From: Pseudoalteromonas marina
GTDB taxonomy: Bacteria > Pseudomonadota > Gammaproteobacteria > Enterobacterales > Alteromonadaceae
Direction of reading: 5' to 3'
Length of the DNA stretch: 64,000 nucleotides
NCBI RefSeq assembly: GCF_000238335.3
Contig: NZ_AHCB03000007.1
Location: 531,809 to 595,808 of the forward strand
The position numbers were made by a program, and so were the translations under genes. The notes beneath the pieces are model-generated. The model was not told the DNA's origin and did not search any database. It was given only the letters and a program-made list of their open reading frames with translations. Shown one piece after another: positions 28,806 through 37,964 of the stretch. Each line of letters opens with the position of its first letter. The first letter of the stretch is position 1.

Positions 28806-30422
28806 ATGTCACACGGGACATATAAAAATAAACTATTCGGAACAGCCTTATTACTTGGCACACTTCCGGTAATGGCAAATGTAGAAAATGGCAGTTTTGA
28901 GCAATGGTCAGGCAATACACCTGACGCGTGGAGCACAATAGATAGCGGTATTAGCCTATCGCGCTCAACAAATATTGTTAAAACAGGTAATAGTGCAGCA
29001 GCAGTTAATGTAACCACAGGCTCTCAGGCTAACACCGATTTATTACAACAAATAACGGTAGAAGCAGGAAAAACCTATGCGTTTTCAACTGATGTTTACC
29101 ACACAGAAGGAAAAGTTAAAGCCCGTTTATTCGTAGATGGTTACCAAGGCTACTCCAATAATACGCAAACTAATCAATGGCAAACAATTAGCCACAGCTA
29201 TACAGCAAGTAGCAATAAAACCATTAATGTTGGCCTACGCTTTTATGATGTTAGTGGCTTTGATGGCAATGAACTTGTCTATGTAGATAACTTTCTACCT
29301 ACAAGTAACAACAGTAGCTCTGGGAGTTGCTCGGGCAATAGTCTCTCTTTTAGTCTGACGACAGATAATTATGGTAGCGAAACAAGCTGGGCTATTAATA
29401 ATAACCAAGGTAGCACGGTTGCAAGCGGTAGTGGCTATGCGTCTAATACACAATATAACGAAGCACTGTGTTTAGCTGATGGCGCCTATACCTTTACTAT
29501 TAACGACAGCTACGGTGATGGTATCTGCTGTAGTTTTGGTAGTGGTAATTATGCACTCACTAGTGGTGGTTCAACCCTGGCAAGTGGCGCAAGCTTCAGC
29601 AACGCTGAAAGTACTTCATTTTCGCTTGGCGGTGGCTCTGGTGGTACCCCCACAACACCAACAGGTTATTATGTTACAACACAAGGCCTAACCGGTTACG
29701 CATTAAAAACTGAGCTTTATAACATCATTAATAATCATAGTTCGCAGGGGTACTCTGCAATATGGAACTTTTATGATTCATCGGCTCGCGATACATACTT
29801 TGAAAACGATAATAGTATTTTAGATATGTACAGTGAAAAGCCAAATGGCAACGATAGCTACACATACACAGCCGTTAGCGATCAATGTGGCAATTACAGT
29901 GGCGAAGGTGGTTGTTACAACCGCGAGCATTCGTTCCCTAAAAGTTGGTTTGGCGGTACTAATGAGCCTATGAACTCAGATGTTCATCATATTTATGCAA
30001 CCGATGGCTATGTAAACTCTAAACGCAGCAACTTTCCGTTTGGTGAAGTGGCAAGCGCCACGTTTACATCAACTAATGGCAGTAAGTTAGGTTCTGCAAG
30101 TAGTGCCATTAATTACACGGGCACAGTGTTTGAACCCATTGATGAGTTTAAAGGTGACTTTGCCCGTGCCTATTTTTACATGGCTACACGCTATGAAAAT
30201 GTGATTGGGACGTGGCAAAATAATACCACTGCAAGTAATGCGGTTCTTAACGGCACCAGTTCGCAGGTATTTGAAAGCTGGGTTGTTGCTATGTTAATCA
30301 ACTGGCATAACGCAGACCCTGTTAGCCAAATGGAAATAGATCGAAACCAAGCAGCATTTGAATTTCAAGGTAACCGTAATCCGTTTATCGACTACCCTGA
30401 ATTTGTAGAAATGATTTGGTAG
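28806..30422 (+). CDS. Secreted multidomain endonuclease I family nuclease
   Basis: 538 residues. A signal peptide ends near residue 24 (LPVMA). A carbohydrate-binding-like beta-sandwich follows (about 27-165, starting VENGSFEQW), then a Cys-containing domain (about 172-272) with the DSYGDGICCSFGSGNY motif seen in secreted enzymes of marine bacteria, a Gly/Thr/Pro linker, and the nuclease domain (about 288-538). That domain has the EndA/NucM signature CYNREHSFPKSWF, with His375 as likely general base, DVHHIYATDGYVNSKRSN, and NWHNADPVSQMEIDRNQA. It should degrade extracellular DNA for phosphate and carbon. Confidence 0.9.
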   Translation: MSHGTYKNKLFGTALLLGTLPVMANVENGSFEQWSGNTPDAWSTIDSGISLSRSTNIVKTGNSAAAVNVTTGSQANTDLLQQITVEAGKTYAFSTDVYHTEGKVKARLFVDGYQGYSNNTQTNQWQTISHSYTASSNKTINVGLRFYDVSGFDGNELVYVDNFLPTSNNSSSGSCSGNSLSFSLTTDNYGSETSWAINNNQGSTVASGSGYASNTQYNEALCLADGAYTFTINDSYGDGICCSFGSGNYALTSGGSTLASGASFSNAESTSFSLGGGSGGTPTTPTGYYVTTQGLTGYALKTELYNIINNHSSQGYSAIWNFYDSSARDTYFENDNSILDMYSEKPNGNDSYTYTAVSDQCGNYSGEGGCYNREHSFPKSWFGGTNEPMNSDVHHIYATDGYVNSKRSNFPFGEVASATFTSTNGSKLGSASSAINYTGTVFEPIDEFKGDFARAYFYMATRYENVIGTWQNNTTASNAVLNGTSSQVFESWVVAMLINWHNADPVSQMEIDRNQAAFEFQGNRNPFIDYPEFVEMIW

Positions 30423-30428
30423 AAAATA

Positions 30429-30452
30429 TAGCCTCAGCCAAGGCTGAGGCTA
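30429..30452. terminator. Shared terminator hairpin between convergent genes
   Basis: TAGCCTCAGCC-AA-GGCTGAGGCTA, an 11-bp stem then TTT. It overlaps the stop codon of the minus-strand gene at 30450. Confidence 0.75.
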
Positions 30453-30914
30453 TTTAAAACTCGCCTGACCAAGTGCAATAGACTCATAGCGCTTTCCCGT
30501 TAATTTAATCACCCATACGCTGTCTGTAAATGTGCGGCTAAAATATACAGTTTGCCCATTGGGAATATTAGGCATGAAAGACGTAATAGACTGCCAATCG
30601 CTATCTACTTTTTCTTTGAGCTTCATGCTCGCATTATAAAAACTTCCTTGTTCATTTGTTTTTACCTCAAGTGCTGTTAGCTGTTCACCGTCGCCTATTT
30701 CTATTAATGCGCTTTTATTTAAGTTAGCTAATAACTGAGGTTGGTGAATCGGTTGTAAATTTTTTAATGTTTCATCTATTTTGCTATCTATGGTTATTTT
30801 ACTCTCTAGCTTGTAAATAGTGGCTTTAATCGCAAATACTGGCTCTGCAATACACGCTGAGGATAAAAACCCAAAAGTAATCCCCATTACCGCTTTATAA
30901 AAGTACATTTTCAT
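30450..30914 (-). CDS. Hypothetical secreted protein, 154 residues
   Basis: AAGGAG lies 8 bases before ATG 30914. A signal peptide (YKAVMGITFGFLSSACIA) precedes a mature domain of about 130 residues with alternating strands and a central ALEVKTNEQGSFYNASMKLKE. No known family is recognised. Periplasmic location is inferred from the signal alone; a lipobox-like SSAC is present but the context is weak. Confidence 0.6.
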   Translation of the reverse strand: MKMYFYKAVMGITFGFLSSACIAEPVFAIKATIYKLESKITIDSKIDETLKNLQPIHQPQLLANLNKSALIEIGDGEQLTALEVKTNEQGSFYNASMKLKEKVDSDWQSITSFMPNIPNGQTVYFSRTFTDSVWVIKLTGKRYESIALGQASFK

Positions 30915-31099
30915 TCGTTATACTCCTTTATTATTTAGTCTGCCTAGGATAACCAATTTATCACCTATTAAAACTTAACTTATTAATATTCATAATATTC
31001 TTTTAATTCATAGTAATGAATATTGCTTATTGGGCTATTTAAACACACCATTTTTAGCGATAATAAATAAATGAGCATTAAACAAGGTAAGGAAGCAAC

Positions 31100-31645
31100 T
31101 TGTCGCTAGGAATTGAGCTAAAGCAATTAAGAGCAAATAAAAAATGGACGCAAGCATTTGCTGCACGCGAGATTGGTATTCAACAATCTTACTTATCTAA
31201 GCTTGAAAATGGACAATTTATTCCGTCCGCTGAGGTAATTGAAAAGCTCGAATTTTGCTATGGCAAAGCGTGTTTAGATAAGTATTTACTATCAAAAACA
31301 TTACAAAGCACACAGATTAAAAAAAGGCTGTTTGTAAGTTTAATTATGCTCATTACTGGTCTCGTAATGTGGTTATGCGCAACCTATGAAATTTTCTACC
31401 CGGAGACTTACTTTACTTATCAGGCCAAATTAGGCGATTTTGTAGCGTTCAACGTCAGTCAGCACTACCAAGGCGAGCGATTTATTGAAGGTGATGTTAT
31501 TTACCAAATTTTAGGTGAGAGACAAGTTAGCCGGATTGAAAACCGCTTTTTAATTGTAGGCTCCACGCTTTGTATTTTGCTATCTGTTGTCGTTGCCGCT
31601 TTTTCTAAAAAGCATTTATTAATTAAGCCTCTTAATAAAGTTTAA
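31100..31645 (+). CDS. Membrane-anchored XRE-family (Cro/CI-type) regulator
   Basis: 181 residues from a TTG start (GGTAAGGA site 6 bases upstream). Residues 3-58 are a clear XRE helix-turn-helix: LGIELKQLRANKKWTQ, AAREIGIQQSYLSKLENG. Two transmembrane helices follow (about 75-97 and 148-168), with a loop of about 50 residues between them that is probably periplasmic, and a basic cytoplasmic end. The architecture suggests a DNA-binding protein tethered to the inner membrane and possibly sensing something in the periplasm. It converges with the TonB-like gene (5 bp gap). Confidence 0.8.
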   Translation: MSLGIELKQLRANKKWTQAFAAREIGIQQSYLSKLENGQFIPSAEVIEKLEFCYGKACLDKYLLSKTLQSTQIKKRLFVSLIMLITGLVMWLCATYEIFYPETYFTYQAKLGDFVAFNVSQHYQGERFIEGDVIYQILGERQVSRIENRFLIVGSTLCILLSVVVAAFSKKHLLIKPLNKV

Positions 31646-31650
31646 ACACA

Positions 31651-32409
31651 CTACTTAATAGGCTTTTTAGCGTTCCACTTATCCATTATTTTATTATATA
31701 GAATACGATCGTTATCTTTGCATGGCCTTGGCGATCCCGTTGGTAAGCCTACTTTACCCATAACACCATTAAAATCAATCTTGTAGCACATACCTTTGTA
31801 CATTTCCACCCGCTGACTACCATCTGCGCTTTGCCACAAAACCGCTGATTTTAAATCACTAGAATGGTCAATTGGAACCGTTATGTGCTGGTGATTTTTG
31901 CTCTTTGGCAAAGTTGCTATCTGCGGGAAATCAAAGGATACAATAGCATTACTGGAAATTGAAAACGGAGTTATTGATGCGTATGGATCAATTTTTTTAA
32001 ATGGCTGCTGAGCTTTTGAATTAACCTTATTTTTTATAGGCTCAATCGCGGCTTTATTTACATTATGCTTTTTTCTATCAGTGCTTATGGCAATGCTTTT
32101 ACTTGTCTCAGTGGCATTCTCTGGTAAGTTTAATTTTAATTGCTGAGCGTTCTCAAAGTCACGCCCTTTAAGCGGCTTAGGTGTTAACTCACTTGCATCA
32201 AGCTCGGTATCATTTTCAGGGAGTGAAGCATTCGGCTGTTTGCTTTTTGTATTACTGGGTAATGTTGTAAGGTCCACCATTACATACGCTTTTATCACTT
32301 TGCCTGCGTATGGTTGTGCTATCTCAACCGTTTGCCTCGAAACCAAATAAATAACAACAATATGTAAACCAATTGATATACCCCACGCTTTATAGTTACC
32401 TTTCAACAC
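31651..32409 (-). CDS. TonB-like periplasmic protein with N-terminal membrane anchor
   Basis: 252 residues: one N-terminal transmembrane helix (WGISIGLHIVVIYLVS) of the kind seen in TonB/TolA, where a His in the helix (GLHI) is also typical. A long polar Lys/Pro/Asn-rich spacer (about 50-150) and a C-terminal domain of about 90 residues with two cysteines follow. The C-terminal domain does not show the YP-x-A-x-x-x-x-x-x-G pattern of TonB, so I call it only TonB-like in layout. Function unknown. Confidence 0.55.
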   Translation of the reverse strand: MLKGNYKAWGISIGLHIVVIYLVSRQTVEIAQPYAGKVIKAYVMVDLTTLPSNTKSKQPNASLPENDTELDASELTPKPLKGRDFENAQQLKLNLPENATETSKSIAISTDRKKHNVNKAAIEPIKNKVNSKAQQPFKKIDPYASITPFSISSNAIVSFDFPQIATLPKSKNHQHITVPIDHSSDLKSAVLWQSADGSQRVEMYKGMCYKIDFNGVMGKVGLPTGSPRPCKDNDRILYNKIMDKWNAKKPIK

Positions 32410-32528
32410 ATCAACTCCCTGTGAACAGCTTACTTTATGAGTATAACTGGGCAGGTTTAGTTCATTTAAAAAGGGGTATTGTCGGTCTAAAAATTATCAA
32501 TAAGTTACTTTACTGCGGTACTAAATAC

Positions 32529-32559
32529 AAAAAGCCCCAGCTAATGCCGGGGCTTTTTT
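32529..32559 (-). terminator. Terminator of the S10 ribosomal operon
   Basis: AAAAGCCCCAGC paired with GCCGGGGCTTTT around TAAT, 23 bp after the rpsQ stop; on the minus strand it ends in a T-run. It shows that the operon stops after rpsQ. Confidence 0.9.
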
Positions 32560-32581
32560 ACAAAACTAACTTAATTAAAAA

Positions 32582-32839
32582 TTAAGCTTGTTTTGGACTA
32601 GAAACAACGTCTACTAAAGTCCAAGATTTATTCTTAGAAATTGGTGCACATTCACGGATAGTAACTACGTCACCCGCTTTTGCTGTGTTGTTTTCGTCAT
32701 GTACGTGTAGCTTAGTTGTACGTTTAATGAATTTCCCATAGATTGGGTGCTTCACGTAACGTGCGATTGCGATAGTGAAAGATTTTTCCATCTTGTCGCT
32801 AACTACACGGCCTTGAAGAGTACGAATTTTATCGCTCAT
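32582..32839 (-). CDS. rpsQ: 30S ribosomal protein S17
   Basis: S17 (85 residues, OB-fold primary 16S rRNA binder): [36 protein letters not shown] and [18 protein letters not shown] are diagnostic. Its ATG overlaps the rpmC stop (TAATG). Last gene of the S10 operon here and followed by a terminator; in E. coli the spc operon (rplN onward) would follow directly. Confidence 0.98.
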   Translation of the reverse strand: MSDKIRTLQGRVVSDKMEKSFTIAIARYVKHPIYGKFIKRTTKLHVHDENNTAKAGDVVTIRECAPISKNKSWTLVDVVSSPKQA

Positions 32840-33030
32840 TATTGACCTGCCTTCTGGTTAATAATTGTTTTTACACGCGCGATATCGCGACGTACTGTTC
32901 TTAGCGTGTGTGTCTGAGCTAACTGACCAGTGCTTGCTTGCATGCGCAGGTTAAACTGCTCACGAAGAAGTCCTAGAAGTTCAGCATTAAGCTCTTCTAC
33001 GCTTTTGTCTTTTAGTTCGCTTGCTTTCAT
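32839..33030 (-). CDS. rpmC: 50S ribosomal protein L29
   Basis: L29 (63 residues), a helical protein at the nascent-chain exit. The start is ATG 33030, which overlaps the rplP stop (TGATG), rather than the preceding in-frame [22 protein letters not shown] and the [13 protein letters not shown] helix are typical. Confidence 0.97.
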   Translation of the reverse strand: MKASELKDKSVEELNAELLGLLREQFNLRMQASTGQLAQTHTLRTVRRDIARVKTIINQKAGQ

Positions 33031-33443
33031 CACATTACCGTCCGAGTTACGAAAGTTGTTTTGAATGGCAGTTTACGAGCTGCAAGGTCGAATGCTTCAC
33101 GAGCAAGCTCTTCAGAAACACCTTCCATTTCGTAAAGTACTTTACCAGGCTGAATTTCAGCAACCCAATATTCAACAGAACCTTTACCTTTACCCATACG
33201 AACTTCAAGAGGTTTTTCTGTAATCGGTTTGTCAGGGAAGACACGAATCCAGATTTTACCTTGACGTTTCACGTGACGCGTCATAGCACGACGAGCTGCT
33301 TCGATTTGACGAGCAGTCATGCGGCCACGGCCAGTAGCTTTCAATCCGAAAGTACCGAAGCTTACTTTGTTACCGTTTTGCGCTAAACCGCGGTTGCGGC
33401 CTTTGTGCATTTTACGGAATTTTGTACGTTTTGGCTGTAACAT
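33030..33443 (-). CDS. rplP: 50S ribosomal protein L16
   Basis: L16 (137 residues), which sits near the A-site and helps organise the peptidyl transferase region. [18 protein letters not shown] at the N-terminus and the conserved Arg-rich [18 protein letters not shown] are diagnostic; full length. Its stop overlaps the rpmC start. Confidence 0.98.
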   Translation of the reverse strand: MLQPKRTKFRKMHKGRNRGLAQNGNKVSFGTFGLKATGRGRMTARQIEAARRAMTRHVKRQGKIWIRVFPDKPITEKPLEVRMGKGKGSVEYWVAEIQPGKVLYEMEGVSEELAREAFDLAARKLPFKTTFVTRTVM

Positions 33444-33455
33444 TACTCGCTACCT

Positions 33456-34157
33456 CTACTTAGCACTTTTCTTGGCTTTCTTTGGTGCGCGTTTAGCTGG
33501 CTTCTCTTGCTCTTGTACTAGTGGTAAACCACCAATAACTTCGCCTTTGAAGATCCAAACTTTAACACCAATGATACCATAAGTGGTTAAGGCTTCAGAA
33601 GTTGCGTAGTCGATATCAGCACGAAGAGTATGTAGAGGTACACGACCTTCACGATACCATTCTGAACGTGCGATTTCTGCGCCGCCAAGACGACCGCTAA
33701 CTTCAACTTTAATCCCTTTTGAACCGATGCGCATTGCATTTTGTACCGAACGCTTCATAGCGCGACGGAACATAACACGACGCTCTAGTTGAGAGGCAAT
33801 GCCGTCTGCTACTAGTTGTGCATCAAGTTCTGGCTTACGTACTTCAGAGATATTAATCTGAGCAGGTACACCAGCGATTTTAGTTACTGCTTGACGTAAT
33901 TTTTCTACGTCTTCGCCTTTTTTACCGATAACAACACCCGGACGAGCCGTGTGGATTGTTACGCGGATTGATTTTGCTGGACGCTCAATAACGATTTTAG
34001 ACACAGAAGCTGTTTTTAATTCCTTTGTAAGGAATGCACGAACTTTGTGATCGCCAAAAAGCTGATCAGAGAAATCTTTAGAACTCGCGTACCAGGTAGA
34101 AACCCAAGGTTTAGATATACCTAGGCGAATACCAGTAGGATGAACTTTTTGTCCCAT
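33456..34157 (-). CDS. rpsC: 30S ribosomal protein S3
   Basis: S3 (233 residues) guards the mRNA entry channel. It has [13 protein letters not shown] at the N-terminus, a KH domain with the GxxG-type loop [15 protein letters not shown] near residue 75, and the C-terminal region [21 protein letters not shown]. The Lys/Ala-rich tail ([12 protein letters not shown]) is typical. Confidence 0.98.
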   Translation of the reverse strand: MGQKVHPTGIRLGISKPWVSTWYASSKDFSDQLFGDHKVRAFLTKELKTASVSKIVIERPAKSIRVTIHTARPGVVIGKKGEDVEKLRQAVTKIAGVPAQINISEVRKPELDAQLVADGIASQLERRVMFRRAMKRSVQNAMRIGSKGIKVEVSGRLGGAEIARSEWYREGRVPLHTLRADIDYATSEALTTYGIIGVKVWIFKGEVIGGLPLVQEQEKPAKRAPKKAKKSAK

Positions 34158-34168
34158 TACTTATACTC

Positions 34169-34501
34169 CTAGCTATCTGAAACCATAACAGTGATATGGC
34201 TTGTACGCTTAAGGATGCGGTCTGCGCGTCCTTTAGCACGAGGCATAATACGTTTCATTGTAGGACCATCGTCCACAAAGATCGTAGTTACACGAAGCTC
34301 ATCAATGTCAGCACCTTCGTTATGCTCTGCGTTAGCAATAGCAGACTCAAGTACTTTCTTAACTAATACAGCCGCTTTTTTCGGGCTGTACGCCAGGATT
34401 TCTAGTGCGCGATCGACAGGTAACCCGCGGATCTGATCTGCAACTAGACGTGCTTTTTGCGCCGAACCAGAGGCGAATTTATGTTTAGCTAATGCTTGCA
34501 T
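34169..34501 (-). CDS. rplV: 50S ribosomal protein L22
   Basis: L22 (110 residues) lines the exit tunnel and is a site of macrolide resistance changes. [21 protein letters not shown] style N-terminus, [18 protein letters not shown], and the tunnel hairpin [17 protein letters not shown] are all present, with no length change in the hairpin. Confidence 0.98.
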   Translation of the reverse strand: MQALAKHKFASGSAQKARLVADQIRGLPVDRALEILAYSPKKAAVLVKKVLESAIANAEHNEGADIDELRVTTIFVDDGPTMKRIMPRAKGRADRILKRTSHITVMVSDS

Positions 34502-34514
34502 TTATCTTCCCCTC

Positions 34515-34802
<288 letters not shown>

Positions 34803-34808
34803 TCAATA

Positions 34809-35633
34809 TTACTTAGTACGACGACGTACTATAAATTTATCCGTACGCTTGTTCTTACGCGTCTTCGCACCCTTAGTCGGCTTACCCCATGGAGACACAG
34901 GATGACGACCACCAGAAGTACGACCTTCACCACCACCGTGTGGGTGATCAACCGGGTTCATGGCAACACCACGAACTGTCGGACGAATACCACGCCAGCG
35001 GTTTGCACCTGCTTTACCAAGTGAACGAAGCATATGCTCAGCATTGCCAACTTCACCAAGTGTAGCACGACAATCAGCTTCAACTTTACGTACTTCGCCT
35101 GAACGAAGACGTAATGTTACATACTGACCATCACGTGCAAGAATTTGAACGTAAGCACCAGCAGAACGTGCGATTTGTGCACCTTTACCTGGTTTTAATT
35201 CTACGTTGTGAACAGTCGAACCTACAGGCATATTACGCATTGGTAGTGCATTACCAGCTTTGATTGGTGCATCAACACCAGACTGGATTGCATCACCAGC
35301 TTTTAAGCCTTTAGGTGCGATAATGTAACGACGCTCACCGTCTGCATATAATACAAGAGCGATGTTTGCGCTACGATTTGGATCGTATTCTAAACGTTCA
35401 ACAGTAGCTGGAATGCCATCTTTAGTACGTTTAAAATCGATTAAACGGTAATGATGTTTATGACCACCACCGATATGACGAACCGTAATACGACCATTGT
35501 TATTACGACCACCTGATTTAGAGTTTTTCTCTAAAAGTGGTGCGTATGGCTTACCCTTATGTAAATCAGAGTTAACCACTTTAACTAGGTGACGACGACC
35601 CGCAGAAGTAGGCTTACACTTTTGAAGTGCCAT
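34809..35633 (-). CDS. rplB: 50S ribosomal protein L2
   Basis: L2 (274 residues), needed for subunit joining and peptidyl transfer. The conserved C-terminal segment [19 protein letters not shown] contains the near-invariant histidine of HPHGGGEG. The N-terminal RNA-binding domain [20 protein letters not shown] is typical. Confidence 0.98.
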   Translation of the reverse strand: MALQKCKPTSAGRRHLVKVVNSDLHKGKPYAPLLEKNSKSGGRNNNGRITVRHIGGGHKHHYRLIDFKRTKDGIPATVERLEYDPNRSANIALVLYADGERRYIIAPKGLKAGDAIQSGVDAPIKAGNALPMRNMPVGSTVHNVELKPGKGAQIARSAGAYVQILARDGQYVTLRLRSGEVRKVEADCRATLGEVGNAEHMLRSLGKAGANRWRGIRPTVRGVAMNPVDHPHGGGEGRTSGGRHPVSPWGKPTKGAKTRKNKRTDKFIVRRRTK

Positions 35634-35648
35634 AATTCTATCCCCTTA

Positions 35649-35951
35649 TTACTCGGCGCCGCCGACAAAGTCTAGCTCGCTGCCTTCTTTAAGAGTAACG
35701 TAAGCTTTCTTCCAGTCGCTACGACGACCGAAACGCATGCCAGTACGTTTTGTTTTACCCTTAACGTTAAGTGTGCGAACACCCGTTACTTCTACTTCAA
35801 AAAGCTTCTCAACTGCTGCTTTAATTTCAGCTTTAGTTGCGTCATTTACTACTTTGAAAACAATCGTGTTGTTTTCTTCAGCAGCAATTGTGCTTTTTTC
35901 AGAGATGTGTGGAGCAAGGATCACTTTTAAAAGACGTTCTTCACGGATCAT
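35649..35951 (-). CDS. rplW: 50S ribosomal protein L23
   Basis: L23 (100 residues), docking site for trigger factor and SRP at the exit tunnel. [17 protein letters not shown] and [25 protein letters not shown] (quoted in part) are diagnostic. The ATG overlaps the end of rplD by 4 bp (ATGA), so the two are translationally coupled. Confidence 0.98.
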   Translation of the reverse strand: MIREERLLKVILAPHISEKSTIAAEENNTIVFKVVNDATKAEIKAAVEKLFEVEVTGVRTLNVKGKTKRTGMRFGRRSDWKKAYVTLKEGSELDFVGGAE

Positions 35952-36553
35952 GCTAGCGCCTCCTCAAGTTGCTTAACAGCAGCGGCTGTAATAAGTACCT
36001 TGTCGAAAGCAATTAAGCTTACAGGATCGATACCAGCTACATCACGCGTGTCAACCTTATAAAGGTTACGTGCTGATAAGAAAAGATTTTCATCTACTTC
36101 TTCAGTCACGATAAGTACATCTTTAAGCTCAAGCTCTTTTAGCTTAGCTACTAGATCTTTAGTTTTTGGTGCTTCAAGACCAAAACTTTCAACAACGATT
36201 AAACGCTCTTGACGAACTAGTTCAGATAGGATGCTTTTGATCGCACCACGGTACATTTTACGGTTTACTTTTTGGCTGTGGTCTTGTGGTTTAGCTGCGA
36301 AGCTAACGCCACCTGAACGCCAAATTGGACTACGGATTGTACCAGCACGTGCACGGCCAGTACCTTTTTGAGCCCATGGTTTTTTACCACCACCGCTTAC
36401 TTCAGAACGTGTCTTCTGAGCACGAGTACCTTGACGAGCACCTGCTGCGTAAGCAACAACTACTTGGTGTACTAATGCTTCGTTAAACTCACGTCCAAAA
36501 GTAGCTTCAGAAACTTCAAGAGCGCCAGAAGCGTCTTTGATTGCTAATTCCAT
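35948..36553 (-). CDS. rplD: 50S ribosomal protein L4
   Basis: L4 (201 residues), both a 50S protein and, in gammaproteobacteria, the autogenous repressor of the S10 operon. Starts with [20 protein letters not shown]; the tunnel-loop segment [19 protein letters not shown] is intact. ATG 36553 is chosen over the preceding in-frame GTG. A leader with an L4-type attenuator is visible upstream of rpsJ, so autoregulation is likely. Confidence 0.98.
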   Translation of the reverse strand: MELAIKDASGALEVSEATFGREFNEALVHQVVVAYAAGARQGTRAQKTRSEVSGGGKKPWAQKGTGRARAGTIRSPIWRSGGVSFAAKPQDHSQKVNRKMYRGAIKSILSELVRQERLIVVESFGLEAPKTKDLVAKLKELELKDVLIVTEEVDENLFLSARNLYKVDTRDVAGIDPVSLIAFDKVLITAAAVKQLEEALA

Positions 36554-36570
36554 CACTAAATCTCCAGGAC

Positions 36571-37206
36571 TTATGCTTTAACAGCTGGTTTAACGATAAC
36601 GTCACCGCCGATAGATCCAGGTACTGCACCTTTCACTAAAAGCAAGTTACGCTCAGCGTCAACGCGAACTAGTTCTAAGTTTTGAGTCGTTACACGCTCA
36701 GCACCCATATGACCGGCCATTTTCTTACCTTTAAACACCTTACCAGGTGATTGGTTTTGACCGATTGAACCAGGAGCACGGTGAGATAGAGAGTTACCAT
36801 GTGTAGCGTCTTGCATGCTGAAATTCCAGCGCTTAACACCACCTTGGAAACCTTTACCTTTAGAAGTACCGGTTACGTCAACCTTGTTGATTTCGTTGAA
36901 TAACTCAACAGTAAGCTCTGCGCCTACTTCAAAATCGCCTTCACCACCGTTAAGGCGGAATTCCCACAGACCGCGACCCGCTTCAACGCCAGCTTTAGCG
37001 AAGTGACCCGCTGAAGCTTTGTTTACACGACTTGCTTTTTTAGTGCCTGCGGTTACTTGAAGCGCGTTATAACCGTCTGTTGCGTCAGATTTGATCTGAG
37101 CAATGCGGTTAGGTGTCGCTTCAATAACTGTCACAGGGATAGATACACCATCTTCAGTGAAGATTCGTGTCATACCCACTTTACGACCGACTAGACCTAA
37201 TGCCAT
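36571..37206 (-). CDS. rplC: 50S ribosomal protein L3
   Basis: L3 (211 residues), which nucleates 50S assembly and reaches the peptidyl transferase centre. [19 protein letters not shown] at the N-terminus and the loop [20 protein letters not shown], with the Gln that is methylated by PrmB in E. coli, are present. Confidence 0.98.
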   Translation of the reverse strand: MALGLVGRKVGMTRIFTEDGVSIPVTVIEATPNRIAQIKSDATDGYNALQVTAGTKKASRVNKASAGHFAKAGVEAGRGLWEFRLNGGEGDFEVGAELTVELFNEINKVDVTGTSKGKGFQGGVKRWNFSMQDATHGNSLSHRAPGSIGQNQSPGKVFKGKKMAGHMGAERVTTQNLELVRVDAERNLLLVKGAVPGSIGGDVIVKPAVKA

Positions 37207-37233
37207 TTTCCTAAAACCTCTCTAATCTTCCGA

Positions 37234-37726
<493 letters not shown>

Positions 37727-37732
37727 CTGCGT

Positions 37733-37760
37733 ATTATAGAGGTATTGGTGATAAATGCAA
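37733..37760 (-). promoter_or_regulatory. Sigma-70 promoter of the S10 operon
   Basis: TTGCAT (37755-37760), 16 bp, TATAAT (37733-37738) on the minus strand; a perfect -10 element. Confidence 0.8.
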
Positions 37761-37964
37761 CAACTAATTCAAAACAAAGTATCAATGATTAATTCGTCTA
37801 AATAAGTGCCAGCTTATATTATGTGACTATACTGGAACTAAATTTTTCAATGCGGGTCAATAGCTGCATTAACTAATCTCATTTCGTAAAGAAGCGATTT
37901 TTTAGATAATATGGTATCCTATCACGCTAATTTTGCTTTTTAACACCCTCAATATGGTGAGTCG
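37761..37964. promoter_or_regulatory. S10/plsB divergent region, plsB side
   Basis: This 204-bp AT-rich remainder should carry the plsB promoter. No clear operator is recognised; TATAAT-like strings occur but without a convincing partner. Confidence 0.35.
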
